From an uncultured Ruminococcus sp. (GTDB lineage: Bacteria > Bacillota > Clostridia > Oscillospirales > Ruminococcaceae), in the NCBI GenBank assembly GCA_944388405.1, contig CALXIQ010000029.1:1-58769 (forward strand): 58,769 bases of DNA, written 5' to 3'. Under the pieces are notes generated by a model. The model saw nothing but the letters and a program-made list of their open reading frames with translations, did no database searches and was not told the DNA's origin. A program made the position numbers and the translations under genes. Positions 44,202 through 51,863 of the stretch are shown in pieces; position 1 is the stretch's first letter, and each line of letters opens with the position of its first letter.

Positions 44202-45233
44202 TTAATAGTGCATAACAATTACCGATTCGCCTGTATGCACATTATACGCCACGCTGTAGCCGTGCTCATTTTCGGTAAACACATAGTAGTATCTGTAATT
44301 ATCGTCCGCCTCTCTGAACTCATAGGAGGATATTGTTCCATCCAGCTGAGATGCAATAGCGTCCATTACGGTACTGTCGTCCACTACAATATCCACAGTG
44401 GAAGAATCGCTCTGGAAGGATTCATCCGATGACCAGTCGGTCTGGGAGCTGTCATCTGAGGGGATTGAATCCACAGCTGAAGAAGTATCCGAAACCGATG
44501 AAGTATCGTCCGAAACGCTTGAAAGGTCGGCGGCTGATGAATCGTCATAGAACGAATCGGAAGCGGAAGAAATCTCAACATCCGACTGGCTTGATTCAAC
44601 CGATGGCTGTGCTTCGGAGGAATCAGCTTCGGAGGATGGTGTAACAACGGGCAGGCTTTCCGTCTGCTGAGCAGATGATGAGCTGTCCTGAGCCGTGCTG
44701 TCGCTCTGAGGAGGAGTGTTCACCACAATATCGTCAAGGCCTGTAGAAGACTCGTCATCTCCCCCAAAGCCGAACATTCTGTAGCCCACGATAACCGCCA
44801 CTACTATTATAATAATTATGCCCACCGCAATAACGGCAGCTATCATGGCGTTTTTCTTCTTAGGGTCTATTTCGTCGCCGTTGTCGCTGTAATCGTCCTC
44901 ATACTCGTCCTGATACGCTTCGTCGTCGTAATAGTAGTCGTCATATTCCTGCGAATCATCGGGTTCATACTCGTTATAGTAGTCATTCTGCTCGTTCGGG
45001 GCGGAAGGGTTGTTATCATACCGCTCGCCGGTCTGAGCCGCAGAAAAAATTCTCGTTCTGTCGTCGTCCTGCGACTGTTTATTAAAGACAATGGTACTTT
45101 CTTCGTCGTTGTTTATGCTGTTTGCGTCGACCGAACCATTTGCATCGTCAAGCAAAAGTGAGTGGCAATACTTACAAAGTATTGCTTCCTCCGAAATTTC
45201 AGCATGGCAATGAGGGCATCTTTTTGTTTTCAT
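44202..45233 (-). CDS. Zinc-ribbon membrane protein with long Ser/Asp-rich extracellular linker
   Basis: 343 aa. An N-terminal zinc ribbon (RCPHCHAEISEEAILCKYCHS) is followed by a Tyr/Asp/Glu-rich acidic cytoplasmic stretch (about 60-120, many DDYYY-like runs), one membrane helix near 130-150 (AMIAAVIAVGIIIIIVVAVI, 20 residues), and a disordered Ser/Asp/Gln linker (about 165-285). The last ~60 residues form a small domain (SYEFREADDNYRYYYVFTEN). The layout suggests a membrane sensor or anchor; function unknown. ATG 45233 is preferred because AAAGGA is 9 nt upstream. Confidence 0.7.
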   Translation of the reverse strand: MKTKRCPHCHAEISEEAILCKYCHSLLLDDANGSVDANSINNDEESTIVFNKQSQDDDRTRIFSAAQTGERYDNNPSAPNEQNDYYNEYEPDDSQEYDDYYYDDEAYQDEYEDDYSDNGDEIDPKKKNAMIAAVIAVGIIIIIVVAVIVGYRMFGFGGDDESSTGLDDIVVNTPPQSDSTAQDSSSSAQQTESLPVVTPSSEADSSEAQPSVESSQSDVEISSASDSFYDDSSAADLSSVSDDTSSVSDTSSAVDSIPSDDSSQTDWSSDESFQSDSSTVDIVVDDSTVMDAIASQLDGTISSYEFREADDNYRYYYVFTENEHGYSVAYNVHTGESVIVMHY

Positions 45234-45439
45234 TACAAACATTCCTTTCTTTCGTCTACAATTACATTAATTATTAATAATCATAGCACACAATCCGAAA
45301 AAAAGCAATGGATATCATTTAATTTTCACCAAACATTTTTATTTTACAACACATTTCGGGAACATGCTGTCATTAGGCGGTACAAAGTCGATTTAATTGT
45401 TTATAATTTTGTGCAAAACGCAGAAAGTCGTTTCCGGGC

Positions 45440-45468
45440 TTGACTTTTTAAGAGAAACGGTATATAAT
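45440..45468 (+). promoter_or_regulatory. tRNA-Pro promoter
   Basis: TTGACT (45440-45445) and TATAAT (45463-45468) are 17 bp apart, 53 bp upstream of the tRNA. Confidence 0.75.
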
Positions 45469-45521
45469 TATATGGTCGCACATCGCTGCAGGATTGTTTT
45501 TACCTGCACGGCTTACAAAAT

Positions 45522-45598
45522 CGGGGCGTAACTCAGTTTGGTAGAGTGCTTGGTTTGGGACCAAGATGCCGCAGGTTCAAGTCCTGTCGCCCCGACCA
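45522..45598 (+). tRNA. tRNA-Pro (anticodon TGG)
   Basis: 77 nt including encoded CCA. Acceptor CGGGGCG / CGCCCCG, D arm GTAACTCAGTTTGGTAGAG (the usual GG replaced within TTTGG), anticodon stem CTTGG / CCAAG with loop TTTGGGA giving TGG, T arm GCAGG-TTCAAGT-CCTGT. The cloverleaf is complete. The predicted anticodon reads CCA and, by wobble, other proline codons. Confidence 0.95.
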
Positions 45599-45823
45599 GT
45601 CCTGAGCGCGGACGGCGCAATATCGATCCGCTCGCTAATCGCTCGCTTCGTTTTGTGAAGGCTATCGGTTTGTAACCGTCAAGGGCAGTTTGTCCGTGCA
45701 TTAGTTTTAAACAAGGTTTGTTGTTGCCGCAGCAATTGAGAGCATGTAAATTTAATCCGTTACTGTTTTTCAGTGGCGGATATTTTTATGCAAAAATCAA
45801 GTCTATGTTGGCACGTCCTGTAG

Positions 45824-45845
45824 GGGACTATGCTTACATCGTCCC
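45824..45845. repeat. REP-like palindrome A
   Basis: GGGAC-TATG-CTTA-CATC-GTCCC: arms around a 4-nt loop with ATG/CAT next to the loop, the same layout as palindrome B. Confidence 0.6.
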
Positions 45846-45917
45846 GTTCACCCGGTTTCCGACAGGGTTTGTCCGTATACTATTTATCCCCCTCGCACAA
45901 TTTGCTGAGAATTTGTA

Positions 45918-45941
45918 CGGGACGGCGCCCTCGACGTCCCG
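45918..45941. repeat. Palindrome within the inverted-repeat element
   Basis: CGGGACG (45918-45924) / CGTCCCG (45935-45941) with a 10-nt GC-rich loop. Confidence 0.55.
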
Positions 45942-45964
45942 CATTAACGCACTATTGTGTAGAG

Positions 45965-45982
45965 GGCGATGCCCACATCGCC
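45965..45982. repeat. REP-like palindrome B
   Basis: GGCGATG-CCCA-CATCGCC, perfect 7-bp arms and a 4-nt loop. Sequences of this GGCGATGCCCACATCGCC type are common dispersed intergenic repeats in Ruminococcaceae genomes (from general knowledge; not searched). Confidence 0.65.
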
Positions 45983-46191
45983 ACATTTAATTGACGCACT
46001 GCACAAACACGTTCCTTCAGAAAATATTTTCCCACAAACCCTGTTGCATACCGATGCACGGACAAACTGCCCTTGACGGTTACAAACCGATAGCCTTCAC
46101 AAAACGAAGCGAGCGGATCGATGTTAAAAAAAGAATAAATTTCTCCTCCTATGCATAAGATAAAACAATCAAAATTACAGGCGGTGTGATT

Positions 46192-46704
46192 ATGAAACGA
46201 GATGTGACACTTTGGCAGTTTGCAGGCTTTACCGTTACATCGCTGGGCGGAACGCTGCTGCATTTTCTTTACGATTGGTCCAATCAAAGCATCTTTGCCG
46301 CACCCTTTTCCGCAGTGAACGAATCTGCATGGGAGCATATGAAACTGCTGTTTTTCCCAATGTTTATCTTCGCACTGATTCAAAGCTGCTTTTTTAAAGA
46401 GTATAAAAACTTCTGGTGGGTGAAGCTTGCGGGAATTGCTACGGGTCTTGTTCTGATTCCAACACTGTTTTACACCTACAACGGGGCGATTGGCAAATCT
46501 CCCGATTGGGTGAATATCGCCATCTTTTTTATCTCGGCGGCGGTAGCATTTGCCCTTGAAGCATGGCTGCTAAAAAGAGGAAGTATGAAATGGGAATTAC
46601 CTTGGCTTGCCTTTGCATTAATCTGCCTGATAGGCGTGCTGTTTGTGGTGTTTACCTTTTCACCGCCACAACTGCCGTTGTTTAAAGACCCTCTTTCGGG
46701 GTAA
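46192..46704 (+). CDS. DUF6512-family membrane protein
   Basis: 170 aa with five hydrophobic segments (about 9-25, 52-66, 78-96, 108-126, 138-156). The N-terminal LGGTLLHFLYDWSNQSIFAAPFSAVNESAWEHMKLLFFPMF is the family signature (landmarks LLHFLYDW and VNESAWEHMKLLFFP). The function is unknown. ATG 46192 has a GGCGGTG site; a GTG two codons before is possible. It is convergent with the ferredoxin-like gene and shares its terminator. Confidence 0.78.
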   Translation: MKRDVTLWQFAGFTVTSLGGTLLHFLYDWSNQSIFAAPFSAVNESAWEHMKLLFFPMFIFALIQSCFFKEYKNFWWVKLAGIATGLVLIPTLFYTYNGAIGKSPDWVNIAIFFISAAVAFALEAWLLKRGSMKWELPWLAFALICLIGVLFVVFTFSPPQLPLFKDPLSG

Positions 46705-46722
46705 CTTTGTATAACATAAAAT

Positions 46723-46768
46723 AAAACGGGTTTGGGGGACAATAACAGTTCCCAAAACCCGTTTTTTA
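46723..46768. terminator. Bidirectional terminator
   Basis: AAACGGGTTTGGG (46724-46736) / CCCAAAACCCGTTT (46751-46764), with A-rich and T-rich flanks on each side, between two convergent genes. Confidence 0.85.
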
Positions 46769-46780
46769 CTCAGCTTTTAA

Positions 46781-47476
46781 TTATTCCACCGCTCTGCCGT
46801 CGGTGGTTATGGTCACAACTCTCCAGGGGATAAATTTGTCGCTTGATTGCAATGCTCTCTTGGCGGCGTTTTCAATTCCTCCACAGCAGGGCACTTCCAT
46901 TCTTACGATAGTAACGCTTTTGATGTCGTTGTTTTTAATTATCTCGGTGAGCTTTTCGGCATAATCCCCCTCGTCCAGCTTTGGACAGCCTATAAGGGCA
47001 ATTCTGCCACGAATAAACTCGTTGTGGAAATTGCCGTAAGCATATGCGGTGCAGTCGGCGGCTATAAGCAGATTTGCTCCGTCAAAATAGGGAGCGTTTA
47101 CCGGCACAAGCTTTATCTGCACCGGCCACTGGGAAAGCTGACTTGATACAGGTGCGGACGTTGCCTCAGCAGTTTGAGCTCTTGCAATGGTTCTTGACTG
47201 ACTTCCCGGACAGCCGCAGGGAAGCTTTGCCGCCTGCTTCTGAGCTTTGGCTTTAAGTACAGCCTCCTCGTCGTAAGCCGGGGCTTCACGTTCTTCAAAG
47301 GAGATGGCGTTTGTGGGACAGGCGGGCAGACAATCTCCCAGTCCATCGCAGTAATCCTCTCTTGTAAGCCTTGCCTTGCCGTCAACCATTTCAATTGCGC
47401 CTTCGTGACAAGCTGTAGCACAAGCTCCGCAACCGTTGCATTTTTCTTCGTCTATTCTGATGATTTTTCTAATCAT
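46781..47476 (-). CDS. Ferredoxin-like protein with C-terminal cysteine domain
   Basis: 231 aa. The N-terminal 60 residues have a [4Fe-4S] site CNGCGACATACHEGAI and a second, incomplete-looking one, CDGLGDCLPACPTNAI. A CGCPGS motif (about 93-98) follows, then a C-terminal domain with IAADCTAYAYGNFHNEF, IALIGCPKLD and MEVPCCGGIE, an arrangement seen in a family of clostridial iron-sulfur proteins often next to Crp-type redox regulators. Its reaction is unknown. ATG 47476 with GGAGG upstream. Divergent from the crp gene with a shared 117-bp control region. Confidence 0.8.
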   Translation of the reverse strand: MIRKIIRIDEEKCNGCGACATACHEGAIEMVDGKARLTREDYCDGLGDCLPACPTNAISFEEREAPAYDEEAVLKAKAQKQAAKLPCGCPGSQSRTIARAQTAEATSAPVSSQLSQWPVQIKLVPVNAPYFDGANLLIAADCTAYAYGNFHNEFIRGRIALIGCPKLDEGDYAEKLTEIIKNNDIKSVTIVRMEVPCCGGIENAAKRALQSSDKFIPWRVVTITTDGRAVE

Positions 47477-47522
47477 ATCGTTTCTTACCTCCGAAAATTT
47501 TTATCAGAATTGCTTTTTTGAT

Positions 47523-47551
47523 TGATTCTGTGATTAAATTATAGTATAATA
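47523..47551 (+). promoter_or_regulatory. Promoter of the Crp/Fnr regulator gene
   Basis: TTGATT (47523-47528) and TATAAT (47546-47551) are 17 bp apart. Confidence 0.7.
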
Positions 47552-47565
47552 ATCAGTGTAAGTAT

Positions 47566-47581
47566 GTTGTAAATCCAACAA
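47566..47581. promoter_or_regulatory. Crp-type operator candidate
   Basis: TGTTG-TAAATC-CAACA: perfect 5-bp arms with a 6-bp spacer, the geometry of Crp/Fnr sites. It lies about 8-23 bp after the regulator's predicted transcription start and in the -35 region of the divergent ferredoxin-like gene, so it could serve both. Confidence 0.5.
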
Positions 47582-47593
47582 AGGACGAAAAAT

Positions 47594-48265
47594 ATGAAAA
47601 AAGATTTTGAGCTGATGAAAAAATGCCCTCTTTTTGGCAATATGAATAACGAGGAACTGGAGTTTATCCTCACAAGCCCTTTCACAAAAATCCAGAATTT
47701 CTCTAAAAATCAGACTGTGCTTACCGAAGGCGACAATGTCCAATCGCTGGGCGTTGTGCTTTCAGGCTCTGTTCAGGTGGTGCGAAATGATTACTACGGC
47801 AACAGAAGCATTATCGCTCTTGTGGAATCGCCCCAGATTTTTGCGGAGGTATTTGTGTTTTCAGACACGCCGACTATGCCGGTAAGTGTTATTTCGGCAG
47901 CCGATAGCAGGATAATGCTTGTAGGGCTTAAAAAAATTCTTAGCGAAAGCCCCGACCAAAGCTTGTTTTATTCAAAGTTGATAAACAATCTGCTGCGCCT
48001 TGTAACGGAGAAAAACCTGCGGCTCAACGAGAAAATTGAGATAATCTCAAAACGCACCATCCGTGAAAAGCTGATGACCTTTCTGCTGTTTCAGGCAAGG
48101 CTTCAAGGCGGCAACTCCTTTACAATACCATATGACAGGCAGGGACTTGCTGACTATATTGAAGCCGACCGCAGCGCAGTTTCGGCAGAGATAAGCAAGC
48201 TTCGGGCTGAGGGGATAATAGAATCAAACCGCTCGCAGTTCAGGCTGATAAAAAATCCTGAATGA
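47594..48265 (+). CDS. Crp/Fnr-family transcriptional regulator
   Basis: 223 aa. Cyclic-nucleotide-like sensor domain about 10-120 (LFGNMNNEELEFIL, GVVLSGSVQVVRNDYYGNRSII), a long dimer helix, then an HTH_Crp domain with REKLMTFLLF and YDRQGLADYIEADRSAVSAEISKLRAEGII. No Fnr-type N-terminal cysteine cluster is present, so the signal is not an Fnr iron-sulfur centre by sequence. HcpR-like nitrosative-stress regulators share this layout; that identity is speculation. Divergent from the ferredoxin-like gene. Confidence 0.85.
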   Translation: MKKDFELMKKCPLFGNMNNEELEFILTSPFTKIQNFSKNQTVLTEGDNVQSLGVVLSGSVQVVRNDYYGNRSIIALVESPQIFAEVFVFSDTPTMPVSVISAADSRIMLVGLKKILSESPDQSLFYSKLINNLLRLVTEKNLRLNEKIEIISKRTIREKLMTFLLFQARLQGGNSFTIPYDRQGLADYIEADRSAVSAEISKLRAEGIIESNRSQFRLIKNPE

Positions 48266-48323
48266 AAAACCTTGTTCGCTGGGTCAAACTTGTGAGAGAA
48301 ATAATGTTTTTAACTGAAAATAC

Positions 48324-48352
48324 TTGATTTACATTTGCGTATGTGCTAATAT
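48324..48352 (+). promoter_or_regulatory. fruK promoter
   Basis: TTGATT (48324-48329) and TAATAT (48347-48352) are 17 bp apart, 43 bp before the ATG. Confidence 0.55.
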
Positions 48353-48395
48353 AAAATCAGGAAAATTTATATGCGTTTAAAAGGAGACTTTATAG

Positions 48396-49295
48396 ATGGT
48401 TTATACCGTTACCTTTAATCCGGCAGTGGACTATATTGTGCGAACGGATGAAATAAATGTCGGAAAGGTAAACCGTTCAATTTCGGAGGAAATTCTTTTC
48501 GGCGGAAAGGGGATAAACATTTCGCTGGTGTTAAAAGAGCTTGGGATAAATTCAAAGGCTCTGGGCTTTATTGCAGGCTTTACCGGTCGGGCTATTGAAG
48601 AGGGAGTCAGGGAAATGGGCGTTGAAACCGATTTTGTCCATCTTAAGGACGGATTTTCAAGAATCAACGTAAAAATCAAATCCGCCGAAGAAACCGAGCT
48701 TAACGGTCAGGGTCCCAGAATCGACAGCGAGGCAATAGCTGAGCTTTACAAAAAGCTTGACGGACTTGAAAACGGCGACACTCTTGTATTGGCAGGAAGT
48801 ATTCCCAACACTCTGCCGTCCGACATCTACGAAAAAATACTTGAGCATCTTGCGCAAAAGGATATAAAAGTCATAGTGGACGCCACAAAGGAGCTGCTGC
48901 TCAATGTGCTTAAATACAAGCCTTTTCTCATCAAGCCCAACAACTATGAGCTGGAGGAAATGTTCGGGGTCGCTTTCAAAAACGTGGAGGAAATTGTAGA
49001 ATACGCAAAAAAGCTAAAGGAAATGGGCGCAGTAAACGTGCTGGTGTCAATGGCTGAAAAGGGAGCAGTACTGATAGACGAAAACGGGAGCGTGCATACC
49101 TGCGGAGTTTGCAAGGGTTCAGTAGTAAATTCTTTAGGCGCAGGCGATTCTATGGTGGCAGGGTTTATTGCAGGCTCTCTTGACGGCGACTACCCATACG
49201 CTCTCAAGCTTGGTACCGCAGCAGGCGGAGCTACCGCTTTTTCTGACGGACTGGCGCAGAGAAATGATATATACAGACTGCTTCAACAGCTTTAA
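48396..49295 (+). CDS. fruK: 1-phosphofructokinase (PfkB family)
   Basis: 299 aa. PfkB signatures: N-terminal TFNPAVDYIV and GGKGINISLVLKELG, and the C-terminal NSLGAGDSMVAGFIAG with the catalytic Asp. N-terminal VYTVTFNPAVDY plus length fit FruK, which phosphorylates fructose-1-phosphate; tagatose-6-phosphate kinase is the near alternative. ATG 48396 has AAGGAG 9 nt upstream. ptsI follows 275 bp later with its own promoter. No fructose EII gene is in view. Confidence 0.88.
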   Translation: MVYTVTFNPAVDYIVRTDEINVGKVNRSISEEILFGGKGINISLVLKELGINSKALGFIAGFTGRAIEEGVREMGVETDFVHLKDGFSRINVKIKSAEETELNGQGPRIDSEAIAELYKKLDGLENGDTLVLAGSIPNTLPSDIYEKILEHLAQKDIKVIVDATKELLLNVLKYKPFLIKPNNYELEEMFGVAFKNVEEIVEYAKKLKEMGAVNVLVSMAEKGAVLIDENGSVHTCGVCKGSVVNSLGAGDSMVAGFIAGSLDGDYPYALKLGTAAGGATAFSDGLAQRNDIYRLLQQL

Positions 49296-49570
49296 GGCTT
49301 GGACTTATCGAGGGGCAGACGGCGGTAAAATCCATGTAGATGGAAATGTATGAAAAGACCTTGACAGGCTTTTCATAATAAACATAATCCGAGTAACAAT
49401 AAAAAAGGGGAGGTTAGCTATTATTAGTTAAAAGACAGCCGACCTTTCTATAAGCAAGTCATGGACACAAAGAATTGTATCCGACCGACTTGCGGGAAGC
49501 TGAAAAGTGATTGAAAAATTAATTTACAGCGTTTGTTTTCTTAACGCTGTGATGATAGAGGTGAATTGTT
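49296..49570 (+). other. fruK-ptsI gap with a ptsI leader
   Basis: Contains a promoter (TTGACA 49361-49366, 16 bp, CATAAT 49383-49388) and a ptsI leader of about 175 nt. No terminator after fruK is clear. An AAAAAGGGGAGG site at 49402-49413 has no frame of useful length behind it. Confidence 0.55.
49361..49388 (+). promoter_or_regulatory. ptsI promoter
   Basis: TTGACA (49361-49366) and CATAAT (49383-49388) with a 16-bp spacer. Confidence 0.65.
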
Positions 49571-51205
49571 ATGGTAAAATACACAGGCAAAGGCGTTTAC
49601 GGAGCAATTGCAATCGGAAAAATTTCAATCTTCAAAAAGCAGGACGTTTCCGTAAAGCGTGTTCATGTTGAGGATACCGAGGCGGAGAAGGCAAGGGTAA
49701 ACGCCGCAAAGGAAGCTTCAACCAATCAGCTTCAGGCTATATACGAAAAAGCTTTGAAGGAAGTGGGGGAAACCAACGCACAGATCTTTGAGATTCATAT
49801 GATGATGCTTGAGGACGAGGACTATAACGAGTCGATTGAAAACATAATCGACACTCAGAAGGTAAACGCCGAATATGCCGTAGCCGTAACGGCGGACAAC
49901 TTCGCCGAGATGTTTTCATCAATGGACGACGCATATATGCAGGCTCGCTCCGCCGATGTAAAGGACATTTCAAACCGCATAATCGCAAACCTTAACGGCA
50001 CTGCGGCAGGCGGAGCGGAGACTGACGACAAAATGATTGTGTGTGCAGACGACCTTGCCCCCAGCGAAACCGTTTCCCTTGACAAGGACAAAGTGCTTGC
50101 TTTTGTCACCGCTCACGGTTCGTCAAATTCCCACACGGCGATTCTGGCAAGAAACATGAACATTCCTGCGGTTATCGGTGTGGGCAGCGAGTTTCTCTCC
50201 CAGATTAACGACGGCGACGAAGCTATAGTAGACGGCTTTACTGGAGAGGTGTTTGTAAATCCAGACGAGGAAACCAAAGCCGCTCTGCTGGCAAAGCAGA
50301 AAGCCGACGAGGAGAAAAAGAGTCTTTTGCAAAAGCTTAAAGGCAAGGAAAACATAACCCTTGACGGCACTAAAATAAACATCTACGCCAACATCGGAAG
50401 CGTTGACAACATAGGTGCAGCCCTTCTAAACGACGCCGGGGGAATCGGACTTTTCAGAAGCGAATTTCTCTATCTTGAAAACAGCGACTACCCCACCGAG
50501 GAGCAGCAGTTTACAGCCTATAAACGAGTGCTGGAAAGCATGGCGGGCAAAAAGGTGATTATACGCACCCTTGACATCGGCGCAGACAAGCAGGTTGATT
50601 ACTTCAATCTTAAAAAGGAGGAAAACCCTGCCCTCGGCTACCGTGCCATCAGAATCTGCCTAACCCGTCCCGAAATTTTCAAAACCCAGCTGAGAGCGCT
50701 TTACAGAGCCTCGGTTTACGGTAACTTAGGCATAATGTTCCCCATGATTACAAGCGTTTCAGAGGTGGAAAAAGCCCTTGCAATATGCGACGAGGTAAAG
50801 CAGGAGCTTAAAGAGCAGGGCATTGCTTACTCCGACACGGTGGAGCTTGGTATTATGATAGAAACTCCCGCTGCGGCGATAATCAGCGACAGGCTCGCCC
50901 CTATGGTGGACTTTTTCAGCGTGGGCACAAACGACCTTACCCAGTACACCCTTGCCTGCGACAGACAGAATCCCGACATCGAGCAGTTTTGCGACACCCA
51001 TCACGAAGCGGTGCTGCGGCTGATTCAGATGAGTGCGGAAAATGCCCACAAAAACAGCGCATGGATAGGTATCTGCGGCGAGCTGGCGGCAGACACCACC
51101 CTCACCGAAACATTCCTGCGAATGGGCATAGACGAACTTTCGGTATCCCCTACCTTTGTGCTGAAGGTACGTGACGCAGTAAGAAACATTGATTTGTCAA
51201 AATAA
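49571..51205 (+). CDS. ptsI: Phosphoenolpyruvate-protein phosphotransferase (PTS enzyme I)
   Basis: 544 aa cytoplasmic enzyme passing phosphate from PEP to HPr. HPr-binding N-terminal domain, phospho-site His188 in GSSNSHTAILARNMNIPAV, then the PEP-binding barrel with GGIGLFRSEFLY, IIRTLDIGADKQVDYF, ENPALGYRAIRICL, IMIETPAA and the C-terminal FSVGTNDLTQYTLACDRQN. Slightly shorter than E. coli EI (575 aa). ATG 49571 has AGAGGTG upstream. No ptsH or EII lies beside it. A strong terminator follows. Confidence 0.95.
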   Translation: MVKYTGKGVYGAIAIGKISIFKKQDVSVKRVHVEDTEAEKARVNAAKEASTNQLQAIYEKALKEVGETNAQIFEIHMMMLEDEDYNESIENIIDTQKVNAEYAVAVTADNFAEMFSSMDDAYMQARSADVKDISNRIIANLNGTAAGGAETDDKMIVCADDLAPSETVSLDKDKVLAFVTAHGSSNSHTAILARNMNIPAVIGVGSEFLSQINDGDEAIVDGFTGEVFVNPDEETKAALLAKQKADEEKKSLLQKLKGKENITLDGTKINIYANIGSVDNIGAALLNDAGGIGLFRSEFLYLENSDYPTEEQQFTAYKRVLESMAGKKVIIRTLDIGADKQVDYFNLKKEENPALGYRAIRICLTRPEIFKTQLRALYRASVYGNLGIMFPMITSVSEVEKALAICDEVKQELKEQGIAYSDTVELGIMIETPAAAIISDRLAPMVDFFSVGTNDLTQYTLACDRQNPDIEQFCDTHHEAVLRLIQMSAENAHKNSAWIGICGELAADTTLTETFLRMGIDELSVSPTFVLKVRDAVRNIDLSK

Positions 51206-51228
51206 CTGACGATTATAACCATAAAGTT

Positions 51229-51258
51229 GTCCCCCGCCTTTAAGACGGGGGATTTTTT
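51229..51258 (+). terminator. ptsI terminator
   Basis: TCCCCCG (51229-51235) / CGGGGGA (51245-51251) followed by TTTTTTT. Confidence 0.9.
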
Positions 51259-51329
51259 TGTTTACAGTCAATCAATAAAATACAGGCAACGCCCTTTTGT
51301 GTGCGGTACTGCCTGTGTTTTTTGAATAT

Positions 51330-51665
51330 TCAAGTGTTTTCTTCAAAGCTTTGCTTAAAGCTGTTGCCCCATTCCGCCATAGAATCAAGAATGGGCTGCA
51401 TACTTCTGCCAAGGGGAGTAAGAGTATATTCAACCCTCGGCGGCACTTCGGGATAAACCTCTCTTGTCAGCAAGCCGTTATCCTCCATACTGCGGAGATT
51501 TGCGGTAAGCACCTTCTGAGATATGCCGCTTACCGATTTTTTCAGCTGGCCAAACCGCTTTGTGCCGGTCATAAGGTCGCGGATTATCAGAACTTTCCAT
51601 TTGTCCCCTATAAGCATCAATGTGGTTTCCACCGGGCACGCCGGCAGGTCGTTTTTGGTTATCAT
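51330..51665 (-). CDS. HxlR-family transcriptional regulator
   Basis: 111 aa winged helix. The family opening CPVETTLMLIGDKWKVLIIRDL is followed by FGQLKKSVSGISQKVLTANLRSMEDNGLLTREVYPEVPPRVEYTLTPLG (landmarks GISQKVLT and PPRVEYTLT). Cys10 is at the conserved N-terminal position used as a redox switch in HypR-type members. ATG 51665 has AGAGGT 6 nt upstream. Targets are unknown; no reductase or oxidoreductase gene sits beside it. Confidence 0.88.
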   Translation of the reverse strand: MITKNDLPACPVETTLMLIGDKWKVLIIRDLMTGTKRFGQLKKSVSGISQKVLTANLRSMEDNGLLTREVYPEVPPRVEYTLTPLGRSMQPILDSMAEWGNSFKQSFEENT

Positions 51666-51809
51666 AACATTACCTCTTAGTATCAAAATGAAAGCAACAC
51701 ACTTTGTGATTGTAAGTATCCCTGTTTTAAATATATTTTATCACAAGTCGGGGCAAAATGCAACAAGCCGGGGATAAAAATTCAAATCCGCTCCACGCTT
51801 ACAGAGAAC

Positions 51810-51840
51810 AAAAAATATCCCCCAACATCTGTTGAGGGAT
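51810..51840 (-). terminator. Terminator of the PepSY gene
   Basis: ATCCC-CAACA / TGTTG-GGGAT with one mismatch and a tiny loop (51817-51840); the minus strand continues ATTTTTTG. Confidence 0.75.
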
Positions 51841-51863
51841 AGAAATCTTCATAATACCGGCAA

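Larger units (their letters stand above)
45625..46122. repeat. About 500-bp element bounded by 61-bp inverted repeats, non-coding
   Basis: 45640-45700 and 46055-46115 are exact inverted copies (about 61 bp). Outside them both ends read ATCGATCCGCTCGC inward, the left copy carrying an extra 11 nt. The interior has no credible gene but holds three palindromic units (listed separately). The element starts 27 bp after the tRNA-Pro. I see no transposase and no clear target duplication. It resembles a MITE or REP-cluster relic. Confidence 0.7.

Noticed and set aside
45513..45701. A 62-codon minus-strand frame antisense to tRNA-Pro, containing GATGLEPAASWSQTKHS
   Set aside because: This peptide pattern is a well-known artefact of translating tRNA genes in reverse; there is no ribosome site.
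45718..46383. Frames of 90-143 codons inside and beside the inverted-repeat element
   Set aside because: They run through palindromes and repeat arms, have no ribosome sites, and one overlaps the DUF6512 gene antisense.
49459..49512. A 17-codon frame (MDTKNCIRPTCGKLKSD) in the ptsI leader
   Set aside because: No ribosome binding site and no sign of a leader-peptide pattern such as repeated regulatory codons.
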